DNA of 7,430 nucleotides from Gammaproteobacteria bacterium (GCA_011321985.1 DROB01000065.1:1-7430), one strand, 5' to 3'. Numbered from the stretch's first letter, positions 1 to 5,648 are shown. Made by a program: numbers and translations. The notes: a model not told the origin generated them from the sequence alone.

Positions 1-18
1 ACTTATTGTAATAGACAT
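1..18 (-). CDS. Probable 5' end of a leftward gene (first six codons only)
   Basis: Reading leftward, an ATG at 18-16 opens a frame MSITIS that leaves the window without a stop. It is preceded by AGAGGT (complement of 26-31) with a 7-base spacer, a good Shine-Dalgarno arrangement. A weak promoter candidate lies upstream at 49-77. Six codons give no functional information, so no product is named. The call rests only on the ribosome binding site and start geometry; it could be chance in AT-rich DNA. Confidence 0.35.
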
Positions 19-40
19 AATATTTACCTCTAGAGCTTTA

Positions 41-77
41 ATGTAGATATGTTACTACATAATCAAGAGTTATTCAA
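41..77 (-). promoter_or_regulatory. Candidate promoter with overlapping inverted repeat for the leftward gene at the edge
   Basis: On the minus strand TTGAAT (77-72) and TAACAT (54-49) are 17 bases apart, each matching 4 of 6 positions of the sigma-70 consensus. The inverted repeat ATGTAG-N8-CTACAT (41-60) covers the -10 candidate, which is where a repressor would bind. A direct repeat TCAAGA (63-68 and 74-79, 11 bases apart) overlaps the -35 candidate. The DNA here is AT-rich, so such matches are common by chance. Nothing else recognisable was found up to position 267. Confidence 0.25.
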
Positions 78-267
78 GAAATCCATGAAAAAGCCTCTGT
101 TTTCAATGTCTGCTCATACGATTTTCTGACACTATATTAGAATTAACTAAAGTTCCGTTATGTGGTGTTCTGGGAAGAAAAATAGTTTCGCACGACAGTC
201 CGCTATGTGCCTGAAGCAGTCTTTTAATCTTCTACAGCAACTGCACGTTCATGTTTGAGCGATACAC

Positions 268-744
268 CTAAATACCATCCAGCATCTTGAGCTGTTCTTC
301 CTGTCGCTTTTTCAGCAAGGCCTCGACCCCTTTTGCATCGTCCATCACTTTTTTCATGCCCTTGATCGAGTAAGGATTGGGTTTCTCGATTCTGGCAACC
401 GCTTTAGGTTCCTGTTTTTCTTTTTCTGGAATTTTGATGGCCTTCACCAGGTTACTGTTGGGGTCCAGCACGACCTGTTCCGCTCCTCTGTCGCTCGGTG
501 GTGGTGTATTGCTAAACTGCATCACACCGTTTTCATCACGCCATTTATAGACCTGTACTTTTTTATCACTGACAACGCTGGACAGGCCTTTAGGTGCTTT
601 GGCTTTTAGTGCTTCAAATTCTGCCATACCATTACTGACCCCTGAATCAAAAAAAGCAAGAGGGTCAAATTTACCCATATAAATCATAGGCATAGCTATT
701 AGAATCCCTATGATAACCAACATTTTGAAAATTAAAAATTTCAT
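268..744 (-). CDS. Membrane-anchored or exported DUF4124-domain protein
   Basis: A 158-residue protein of unknown function. Residues 1-23 (MKFLIFKMLVIIGILIAMPM onward) form one hydrophobic segment after a short basic start, so it is a signal anchor or uncleaved signal peptide. No clear AxA cleavage site follows. Residues 61-83 (VQVYKWRDENGVMQFSNTPPP) carry the DUF4124 signature: a short beta-strand unit with the Y-K-W-x-D-x-x-G-x-x-x-F-S-x-x-P pattern found in many proteobacterial envelope proteins. Residues 105-158 are rich in Lys and Glu and probably helical. An upstream in-frame ATG at 777 would add 11 residues, but the start at 744 is preferred because AGAAGGA (complement of 751-757) sits 6 bases before it and the hydrophobic segment then begins properly. 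It is divergent from rpmE. Envelope location is well supported; the role is unknown. Confidence 0.8.
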   Translation of the reverse strand: MKFLIFKMLVIIGILIAMPMIYMGKFDPLAFFDSGVSNGMAEFEALKAKAPKGLSSVVSDKKVQVYKWRDENGVMQFSNTPPPSDRGAEQVVLDPNSNLVKAIKIPEKEKQEPKAVARIEKPNPYSIKGMKKVMDDAKGVEALLKKRQEEQLKMLDGI

Positions 745-775
745 TCCATTTCCTTCTAAAAATAATACTCTGTTC

Positions 776-801
776 AATTATGGACGAACGTTTCCATAAT
801 T
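776..801 (-). promoter_or_regulatory. Perfect 9-bp inverted repeat over the probable promoter of the DUF4124 gene
   Basis: AATTATGGA (776-784) and TCCATAATT (793-801) form a perfect inverted repeat with an 8-base centre that itself contains AACGTT. On the minus strand the left arm supplies CATAAT (782-777), a 5 of 6 match to a -10 box, and CTGAAA (805-800) lies 17 bases upstream as a 4 of 6 match to a -35 box. Transcription would begin near 770, shortly before the ribosome binding site at 757-751. Arms of this size at such a place are typical of a dimeric repressor site. The regulator is unknown. Confidence 0.4.
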
Positions 802-858
802 TCAGCATATTTCCCAAAGTTATTATCCCTCTCCTGGATAACACCCGAAAATAAGGCC

Positions 859-887
859 TTGCCTCGGAATACAGTTACAGGTAGAAT
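859..887 (+). promoter_or_regulatory. Sigma-70-type promoter candidate for rpmE
   Basis: TTGCCT (859-864) and TAGAAT (882-887) are separated by 17 bases, matching 4 of 6 and 5 of 6 consensus positions. This places the transcript start near 893-895 and gives a leader of about 50 bases before the rpmE start codon. It is the best-spaced promoter pair seen in the 745-945 intergenic region. A second small inverted repeat, TTATCC-N7-GGATAA (823-841), lies just upstream of the -35 element. Confidence 0.5.
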
Positions 888-905
888 TCACTCCCTGTTT
901 TTTTA

Positions 906-922
906 GCACCTGTTACAGGTGC
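906..922 (+). promoter_or_regulatory. Perfect palindrome in the rpmE leader (hairpin or operator)
   Basis: GCACCTGTTACAGGTGC is a perfect inverted repeat of 8-bp arms around a single T, lying 23 bases before the rpmE start codon and, if the promoter call is right, inside the leader transcript. As RNA it would form a 6-bp hairpin with a 5-base loop. Its right part GTTACAGGT also occurs at 874-882, between the promoter elements, as a 9-base direct repeat. In E. coli, bL31 is reported to repress its own mRNA through the leader, so an autoregulatory RNA structure is one reading. A protein-binding DNA site is the other. Confidence 0.4.
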
Positions 923-945
923 AACACGAGTAGAGTAGAGCCGAC

Positions 946-1155
946 ATGAAAGCTGATATACACCCAAAATACAATGAAGTTAATGTTAAATGCAGCTGTG
1001 GCAATACATTCGCTACTCGCTCTACTTATGGAAAGGATGAACTGACAATTGATGTCTGCTCTGAATGCCACCCTTTTTACACCGGTAAGCAGAAGGTTCT
1101 TGACTCAGCTGGTCAGATCGATAAATTCAACAAGCGTTTTGGTAACAAATCTTAG
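946..1155 (+). CDS. rpmE: 50S ribosomal protein bL31, zinc-binding (C+) form
   Basis: A 69-residue protein that is a component of the large ribosomal subunit and contributes to a bridge between the subunits. The N terminus MKADIHPKY, the segment VKCSCGNTF and the segment CSECHPFYTGKQK are diagnostic. The four zinc-ligand cysteines C16, C18, C38 and C41 are all present, so this is the C+ zinc-containing form, not the cysteine-free paralogue used under zinc starvation. The length is normal for the family. The start has only a weak GAG element at 938-940 five bases upstream, in keeping with a gene under translational control. It has its own promoter candidate and palindromic leader and is closed by a strong terminator at 1193-1220, so it is probably transcribed mainly as a single gene. 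Confidence 0.98.
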   Translation: MKADIHPKYNEVNVKCSCGNTFATRSTYGKDELTIDVCSECHPFYTGKQKVLDSAGQIDKFNKRFGNKS

Positions 1156-1192
1156 GTTAGTTAATAATCCCAGCTGTTATCTGATGTTTAGT

Positions 1193-1220
1193 AAAAAAGG
1201 CGCTATAAAGCGCCTTTTTT
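1193..1220 (+). terminator. Strong intrinsic terminator after rpmE
   Basis: AAAAAAGGCGCT (1193-1204) pairs perfectly with AGCGCCTTTTTT (1209-1220) around an ATAA loop. The six G-C-rich pairs of the core are followed at once by seven T (1215-1221). It lies 38 bases after the rpmE stop. The A-tract on the other side makes it symmetrical, so it could also stop transcripts coming from the right, although no leftward gene abuts it. Confidence 0.93.
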
Positions 1221-1237
1221 TATATCCATGGATGGAT

Positions 1238-1316
1238 GGTATGCAACAAGGAGCCAGGGACGGCGGTGTTGCTATGTCCGTAGGCGGTATGCAACAAAGA
1301 GCCAGGACGGCGGTGT
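1238..1316 (+). repeat. Two near-tandem copies of a 31-32 bp repeat, period 48 bp
   Basis: Copy 1 (1238-1269) starts GGTATGCAACAAGGAGCCAG and ends ACGGCGGTGT. Copy 2 (1286-1316) is the same except for one G-to-A change and loss of one G from a GGG run. A 16-base spacer lies between. The palindrome ATCCATGGAT (1224-1233) sits just before copy 1. It lies between the rpmE terminator and the nuclease gene and is GC-rich and G-skewed compared with its surroundings. This looks like a short interspersed repeat that has partly duplicated in tandem. Whether it recurs elsewhere in the genome cannot be seen here. Copy 2 contains the start codon chosen for the nuclease. Confidence 0.75.
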
Positions 1317-2110
1317 CCCCTTATCTATATCTCTTTCTCCTGTTCATACCCTTTTCAACTTTATTGGCCGCACCGTCTGCCAGTCCTTGTTCTGCCAGCC
1401 TGTATGACGATGGTCCCAGTGAAACAGCCACCGTTCGCTTCATCTATGATGGTGACACCCTGCAATTAGACGATGGTCGCAAGATCCGATTAATCGGCAT
1501 CAATACCCCCGAGATCGCACATAAAAGAAGGGCCGCTGAACCGTTTGCTATCGAAGCAAAAAATGCGCTTAAAGCACTATTCAAAAAAGATAAACACATC
1601 ACGCTGCTGCACGGCCCGGGGCCCAGAGATCACTACGGTCGAACACTGGCCCATGGCTTTCTGGCCGATGGCCTGAACATACAGACAAGGCTGCTGGATC
1701 TAGGCCTGGCCAGCGTGATAACGATACCGCCCAACACGCGGTTCGCCGCCTGTTATCTCGAACATGAGCATGAAGCGCGCTGCCATAGGACCGGCTTATG
1801 GCAGGATCCAGGAATACTCGCTGCTTCCGGGCTAAACGAAAAAAATATCGGTTTTCATCTGGTGCAGGGCAGGGTAAAAAGTATCACCACCAACGACAAA
1901 GGTATCTGGTTAAATATCGACGATACCCTGACTCTCGGTATCCGCCCGGATAACCAGCCACTGTTTGATATAAAAAATCTCTATGACATGGAGCATCAGC
2001 GTATCACCGTGCGTGGCTGGATAAATAAGAGTAAAAAATCACGGCCCTACTATATCCGGGTACGCCATCCCGCTTCGATACAGCTAAGCCGACACTTCAA
2101 CTGTAGCTAA
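1289..2110 (+). CDS. Exported SNase-fold (thermonuclease-like) protein with C-terminal OB-like region
   Basis: A 273-residue protein with a signal peptide (basic start with RAR, hydrophobic core about residues 12-27, cleavage near LLAAPS), so it acts in the periplasm or outside the cell. Residues 47-172 are a staphylococcal-nuclease domain: YDGDT (53-57), RKIRLIGINTPE (64-75) and YGRTLA (116-121). By alignment to S. aureus nuclease, D56, T73 and E75 fit the calcium site and general base, and R67 and R118 fit the two catalytic arginines. N72 stands where the calcium ligand Asp40 is found. Residues 188-265 (VQGRVKSI onward, ending VRHPASIQL) look like an added OB-type beta domain. The frame is open from 1049, overlapping rpmE, so the start is uncertain: ATG 1241, 1274 and 1289 and GTG 1313 (AGGA five bases upstream) are all possible. 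ATG 1289 gives the most normal signal peptide. Nuclease activity is likely but not certain. Confidence 0.85.
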   Translation: MQQRARTAVSPYLYLFLLFIPFSTLLAAPSASPCSASLYDDGPSETATVRFIYDGDTLQLDDGRKIRLIGINTPEIAHKRRAAEPFAIEAKNALKALFKKDKHITLLHGPGPRDHYGRTLAHGFLADGLNIQTRLLDLGLASVITIPPNTRFAACYLEHEHEARCHRTGLWQDPGILAASGLNEKNIGFHLVQGRVKSITTNDKGIWLNIDDTLTLGIRPDNQPLFDIKNLYDMEHQRITVRGWINKSKKSRPYYIRVRHPASIQLSRHFNCS

Positions 2111-2145
2111 ACCACTGATTTTTAACCTATAACACCGTAGGGTAC

Positions 2146-2174
2146 TCGAAATACCGGCATAAAAATGGTAGTAT
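2146..2174 (+). promoter_or_regulatory. Weak promoter candidate for the malic enzyme gene
   Basis: TCGAAA (2146-2151) and TAGTAT (2169-2174) are 17 bases apart, each matching 4 of 6 consensus positions. A transcript starting near 2181 would exclude the upstream ATG at 2173 and fit the start chosen at 2209. No clear terminator for the nuclease gene was found in the 98 bases between the two genes, so read-through from upstream is also possible. Confidence 0.25.
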
Positions 2175-2208
2175 GTCCCTCTTTTTTATAGCTACCCGCC
2201 GAACGCCC

Positions 2209-3462
2209 ATGCCAACACGTTTCAAGCAACAAGCCCTGGATTATCACAAAAGTCCGAAACCCGGAAAAATTGCCATAGAAATAACCAAACCCTGCAAAAC
2301 ACAGCTGGATCTTTCTCTGGCCTACACACCCGGGGTTGCTGAGCCCTGTCGCGCGATCCATCGTGATGAAGAGACCGCTTATGAATACACAGCAAAAGGC
2401 AATCTGGTAGCCGTTATCACTGATGGCACCGCCGTACTGGGCCTGGGCAATATCGGTGCCCTGGCTGGCAAACCGGTAATGGAAGGTAAAGGGGTCCTGT
2501 TCAAAGCTTTCGCGGATATCGATGTATTCGATATCGAAGTAAAAGCCGAATCTACTGAAGAATTTATCACCACGGTAAAAAATATTGCTCCCACCTTCGG
2601 TGGCATCAATCTGGAAGATATCGCCGCACCCGCCTGCTTCGATATCGAACAAGCCCTGGTCGAGCAACTGGACATCCCGGTATTTCATGATGACCAGCAC
2701 GGCACAGCCATCATTATCGCGGCTTCGCTATTGAACGCACTGGAGCTGCAGCATAAAAAAATCGAAGATGTCCGTGTCGTGTGTCTGGGCGCAGGGGCTG
2801 CAGGTATCGCCTCGATGAAATTATTGCAGGGGCTCGGTGCCGACCCTGAAAAGCTGTTCATGGTCGATCGTAACGGTATCATCCAGTCTGAACGTGATGA
2901 TTTAAATAAATACAAGAAAGCTTTTGCTGTTCATACCGATAAGCGCACACTGGCAGACGCGATGGACGGTGCAGATGTCTTTATCGGTGTATCCGGCCCC
3001 GACCTGTTATCATCAGACATCCTCGCCACCATGGCACCACATCCGGTGGTGTTCGCTCTATCCAACCCCGATCCGGAGATACTGCCCGAGCTTGCACACA
3101 TGACTCGAGATGATCTGATCATGGGCACGGGGCGCAGTGACTACCCGAACCAGGTGAATAATGTTTTAGGTTTCCCTTATATTTTCAAAGGCGCACTGGA
3201 TGTACGCGCCAGCTGCATCAATCAGGAAATGCAGATCGCTGCCGTACATGCACTCGCGAAACTGACGCATGAACCCGTACCCCAGGAAGTGTTAGAGGCT
3301 TACGAGGTGGATGCCATGATGTTCGGTCCTGAATATATTATTCCCAAACCCCTGGACCCACGCCTGATCGATACCATCCCACGTGCTGTTTCGAAGGCTG
3401 CGATAGCAACCGGTGTCGCCAGAAAATTTCCTAAAGATAAGCGCACGATAAAAGAAGCCTGA
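2209..3462 (+). CDS. Malic enzyme, short MaeB-type without PTA domain
   Basis: A cytoplasmic enzyme that oxidatively decarboxylates malate to pyruvate with NAD(P)+ and a divalent metal, supplying pyruvate and reducing power. It is 417 residues from ATG 2209. The start at 2173 would add 12 residues, but known relatives begin with a short stretch before the equivalent of FKQQALDYH, so 2209 is preferred. No Shine-Dalgarno sequence is visible for it. Conserved segments in order: LAYTPGVAEPC (38-47) with the catalytic Tyr39, LGLGNIGALAGKPVMEGKG (77-95) and VLFKAFADIDVFDIE (96-110) containing the family's lysines, NLEDIAAPACFDIE (134-147) and FHDDQHGTA (159-167) with the acidic metal ligands, the dinucleotide-binding loop GAGAAG (194-199), SNPDPE (285-290) and NNVLGFPYIFKGALDVRA (317-334). 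The long MaeB form has a C-terminal phosphotransacetylase-like domain, absent here. NAD versus NADP preference cannot be decided from the sequence. Confidence 0.95.
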   Translation: MPTRFKQQALDYHKSPKPGKIAIEITKPCKTQLDLSLAYTPGVAEPCRAIHRDEETAYEYTAKGNLVAVITDGTAVLGLGNIGALAGKPVMEGKGVLFKAFADIDVFDIEVKAESTEEFITTVKNIAPTFGGINLEDIAAPACFDIEQALVEQLDIPVFHDDQHGTAIIIAASLLNALELQHKKIEDVRVVCLGAGAAGIASMKLLQGLGADPEKLFMVDRNGIIQSERDDLNKYKKAFAVHTDKRTLADAMDGADVFIGVSGPDLLSSDILATMAPHPVVFALSNPDPEILPELAHMTRDDLIMGTGRSDYPNQVNNVLGFPYIFKGALDVRASCINQEMQIAAVHALAKLTHEPVPQEVLEAYEVDAMMFGPEYIIPKPLDPRLIDTIPRAVSKAAIATGVARKFPKDKRTIKEA

Positions 3463-3476
3463 CCGGGCATATTACT

Positions 3477-4247
3477 TTGAGAAACAACAGACTTTTGACC
3501 CATGCGCTGCTCTGGCTATTGATACCATTACTTACAGCGACCCTGTCGCATGCAACAGAGAGCCGGACGATTACCTTCAGATCTACCGATGGTATATCGC
3601 TAACCGCAGATCTGTATACTCCACACGAAACGAAGACCACGCCACTCATCCTGTTATTCCATCAGGCAGGTTCAAGCCGTGGAGAATATACCGATATCGC
3701 TCCCCGATTAAACAAGATGGGGTTTAACTGTATCGCTGTCGACTTACGCTCAGGTGAATATTCCAGAGGCATCGATAATCAAACCGCGATACAGGCGAGT
3801 AAAGCCGGACTGCCGACACATTATTCCGATGCCCTGCCCGATGTTATCGCAGCTTTACGTTATGCCCACAAAAATTATCCGAACAGTAAGATCATCGCCT
3901 GGGGCAGCTCTTACTCTGCGGCACTGGTACTCAAAGTAGCCGGAGATCACCCTGAACTCACCGACACCGTACTGGCTTTTTCACCCGGTGAGTATTTCGC
4001 CCATCTGGGAAAGAGCAAAACATGGATTCAGGATTCGGCCAAAAAGATAGAAGTCCCCGTATTTATCACTTCGTCAAAAGAGGAGGCAGATAGCTGGCGT
4101 ATTATCTATGATGCTATCCCGTCGAAGACCAAAACAGGCTTTATCCCTGCCACTGCCGGTCGACACGGTTCCAGAGCACTATGGAAAAAATACGATGACA
4201 GTGAGGCTTACTGGCAGGCCGTTACCCAGTTTCTGTCTCCAGAGTAA
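3477..4247 (+). CDS. Exported alpha/beta hydrolase, probable TTG start
   Basis: A 256-residue alpha/beta-hydrolase-fold protein with a clear signal peptide, MRNNRLLTHALLWLLIPLLT then ATLSHA before TESRT, so it is probably periplasmic. The oxyanion-loop motif is FHQAGSSRG (61-69), the nucleophile elbow is WGSSYSA (142-148) with Ser145 as the likely nucleophile, and RHGS (229-232) supplies the likely catalytic His230. An acid from the KEEAD stretch (201-205) would complete the triad. The pattern resembles dienelactone-hydrolase or acylaminoacyl-peptidase-like esterases; the substrate is unknown. The first codon is TTG (3477-3479), with GGG nine bases before it. No in-frame ATG keeps the basic start of the signal peptide. 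It begins 14 bases after the malic enzyme stop, so the two are probably co-transcribed and translation may be coupled. Confidence 0.85.
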   Translation: MRNNRLLTHALLWLLIPLLTATLSHATESRTITFRSTDGISLTADLYTPHETKTTPLILLFHQAGSSRGEYTDIAPRLNKMGFNCIAVDLRSGEYSRGIDNQTAIQASKAGLPTHYSDALPDVIAALRYAHKNYPNSKIIAWGSSYSAALVLKVAGDHPELTDTVLAFSPGEYFAHLGKSKTWIQDSAKKIEVPVFITSSKEEADSWRIIYDAIPSKTKTGFIPATAGRHGSRALWKKYDDSEAYWQAVTQFLSPE

Positions 4248-4256
4248 ATCTTGTAC

Positions 4257-4294
4257 TGTCGCCCCATCGCTCTTTCGAGCGAACAGGAACGACA
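4257..4294. terminator. Two-tier hairpin between convergent genes
   Basis: An inner stem TCGCTC (4267-4272) with GAGCGA (4277-4282) encloses a 4-base loop, and an outer stem TGTCG (4257-4261) pairs with CGACA (4290-4294). On the minus strand the loop reads GAAA, a stable GNRA tetraloop. It fills the 62-base gap between the stops of the hydrolase and rhodanese genes. No T-run follows on either strand, so it is not a textbook intrinsic terminator. It may protect 3' ends or assist termination. A direct repeat ACTGTCGC (4255-4262 and 4300-4307) frames it. Confidence 0.45.
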
Positions 4295-4309
4295 ATACCA
4301 CTGTCGCAT

Positions 4310-4918
4310 TTACCTTACGAAATACATCATGTCTTTATCCATCGAATAGGTCCATGGCAGGCCTGCATTTTTCCAGCCGTTCTTCATCCGCTTACCTTTA
4401 TTTTTACCCTTTTTAACCTTATCACCCTCGTAACCATCGACCACACTGTAAACATTGGTGTAACCGTGTTTAGCCAGCACATTGACCGCCTTCGCGCTAC
4501 GCTTTCCCGAACGACACATCAGGATAACGGTATCGGTTTTTTTCAGGCCTTTTTCTTTCAGACGTGCATCGATATCTGCGACGAAGTTCTCATTGTGTCT
4601 GCGCTTATAGCGATTCTTTTTATCATCCCATGCACTTGCATCCATGGTATCTGTTGGTACATTGGCATCCATTACCGATGCGGCCCCCAGATAGTTTAAT
4701 TCTGAAGGTGTGCGCACATCGATAAACAGTGCCTTGTCCATATTTTTCATCATATAGTCATATGCCTGTGTCGAGGTCATATACAGGCCGAGCGTCGTCT
4801 GCTTCTTCTTACTCAGCTTCGACCAGTCTTCAGCAAAGGCTGAATTAGAAAAGGCGACCACCATGGTGATAAGCATAAAAGTGGTAAATACATTTTTAAG
4901 TGAATATTTAATCATCAT
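4310..4918 (-). CDS. Exported single-domain rhodanese (sulfurtransferase)
   Basis: A 202-residue protein with a signal peptide (basic MMIKYSLK start, hydrophobic core about 10-23, cleavage after SAFA at residue 29), so it should act in the periplasm. The rhodanese domain covers roughly residues 46-172: FIDVRTPSE (65-73) is the conserved N-terminal element, and MCRSGKRSAKAV (134-145) is the active-site loop with catalytic Cys135, which would carry a persulfide. DGYEG (151-155) and GWKNAGLPW (171-179) match the usual C-terminal end. A Lys-rich stretch (158-170) and the insert between residues 75 and 110 make it longer than minimal rhodaneses. The six-residue loop CRSGKR resembles sulfur-type rather than Cdc25-like loops. 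AGGAG sits 5 bases before the ATG at 4918; a second ATG follows directly. It is last in the probable minus-strand operon, 33 bases after the dioxygenase-like gene, and would hand on or accept sulfane sulfur beside it. Confidence 0.93.
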   Translation of the reverse strand: MMIKYSLKNVFTTFMLITMVVAFSNSAFAEDWSKLSKKKQTTLGLYMTSTQAYDYMMKNMDKALFIDVRTPSELNYLGAASVMDANVPTDTMDASAWDDKKNRYKRRHNENFVADIDARLKEKGLKKTDTVILMCRSGKRSAKAVNVLAKHGYTNVYSVVDGYEGDKVKKGKNKGKRMKNGWKNAGLPWTYSMDKDMMYFVR

Positions 4919-4951
4919 AAAATCTCCTCAATTAAAGGTGTTAAATAAAAA

Positions 4952-5647
4952 TCAGGTATCGACAAATACCTGTTGCGAAATTTTTCGGCAAGCAATCGTT
5001 TTCCTGTCGAACCAGTCGTCCGTTATCGGTTCGAACCAGTGGCGTTCGCTTCTCTGATAAGGTGGAATAAAAAAATCGAGCATACGACACTCTCTGCTGA
5101 TCGATCTGAGTGCATGGATATTCCCTTTATCCGGTGTCAACAACGCGGTATCACCGGCTCGTAAGATATGCCTCGACACACGGGATAACTCGACCATACC
5201 CTGTCCAATATCCGCTGACTTCCCTGCTTCATCAAACTGCCAGGCTTCGACTTCACCGCTGATGATGCGTACCATACCGGTCGCCCCCGGATGGTCATGC
5301 AACTGCACGATCTGCTGATCATCGATATTGAGAATACCGCCATTGATATTCCTGCCTTTCAACAAACGTTGCCATAACCAGAAACGGTTACCACTCTCAT
5401 AAGATGCCTCGACCGCTTTTTTGAACGATGAAGAATAAATATCGAGTTGTCTCAGAAGTTGCAGGCCCCGATCTGCCACGACCTGCTGGTCGATAGAGCC
5501 ACGGCTCTCGGCATCAGCCAACGCTGCCATCTTTATCTGGAAGGCAATCCAGTCGAGCTTCTCGCCGGTATACCGGCTCGCCACCGCCACTTCTGGCAGC
5601 AGCAGAACCGATGCCATGCTCAACAACAGGTGTCGACGGCTGATCAT
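4952..5647 (-). CDS. Tat-exported cupin thiol dioxygenase, PCO/ADO-like
   Basis: A 231-residue protein. The N terminus MISRRHLLLSMASVLLLPEV with AVA before S24 looks like a twin-arginine signal (SRRHLLL), which exports proteins after folding and cofactor insertion. The body matches the plant cysteine oxidase and 2-aminoethanethiol dioxygenase family: QLHDHPGATGMVRIISGEVE (115-134), PDKGNIHAL (172-180) and MLDFFIPPY (189-197). H117, H119 and H178 would be the three ligands of a non-haem iron. Known family members oxidise thiols (N-terminal cysteine or cysteamine) to sulfinates with O2. The cytosolic eukaryotic enzymes lack a signal peptide. Classical cysteine dioxygenase also has an HDH motif, but GNIH and the PPY segment fit PCO/ADO better. 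The start at 5647 is chosen because AAGG lies 9 bases upstream and the ATG follows the transporter stop by one base (TGATATG). An ATG at 5677 would overlap that gene and bury the Tat motif. The substrate is unknown; a thiol or persulfide is inferred from the neighbours. Confidence 0.87.
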   Translation of the reverse strand: MISRRHLLLSMASVLLLPEVAVASRYTGEKLDWIAFQIKMAALADAESRGSIDQQVVADRGLQLLRQLDIYSSSFKKAVEASYESGNRFWLWQRLLKGRNINGGILNIDDQQIVQLHDHPGATGMVRIISGEVEAWQFDEAGKSADIGQGMVELSRVSRHILRAGDTALLTPDKGNIHALRSISRECRMLDFFIPPYQRSERHWFEPITDDWFDRKTIACRKISQQVFVDT

Positions 5648-5648
5648 A

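Noticed and set aside
180..212. GCAC...GTGC pairing followed by T-run on the minus strand as terminator of the DUF4124 gene
   Set aside because: Only four base pairs around a 13-base loop, with the T-run several bases away. Too weak to call.
160..258. Rightward 32-codon open frame (MWCSGKKNSF...) in the left non-coding stretch
   Set aside because: No ribosome binding site, no recognisable family, and it is short enough to be chance. A transposase remnant was considered but nothing supports it.
823..841. TTATCC-N7-GGATAA near rpmE considered as a zinc-regulator (Zur) site
   Set aside because: The spacing and core do not match the compact Zur palindrome, and this rpmE encodes the zinc-containing form, which is not the usual Zur target.
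1049..1288. Extension of the nuclease reading frame upstream to 1049
   Set aside because: It overlaps rpmE, a certain gene, in another frame and runs through the strong terminator hairpin. The signal peptide fits a start near 1289.
1238..1316. Repeat pair considered as a CRISPR fragment
   Set aside because: Only two copies, a 16-base spacer that is too short, an indel between copies and no cas genes nearby.
2122..2700. Leftward open frame of 192 codons
   Set aside because: It lies opposite the malic enzyme gene, reads as low-complexity Gly/Phe/Ile-rich sequence with no family pattern, and has no ribosome binding site. It is a shadow of the real gene.
4952..5647. Cupin called as classical cysteine dioxygenase (CDO type I)
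   Set aside because: The HDH motif is shared, but the third histidine lies in GNIH and is followed by a LDFFIPPY segment, which fits the PCO/ADO family better. The Cys-Tyr crosslink residues of mammalian CDO are not apparent.
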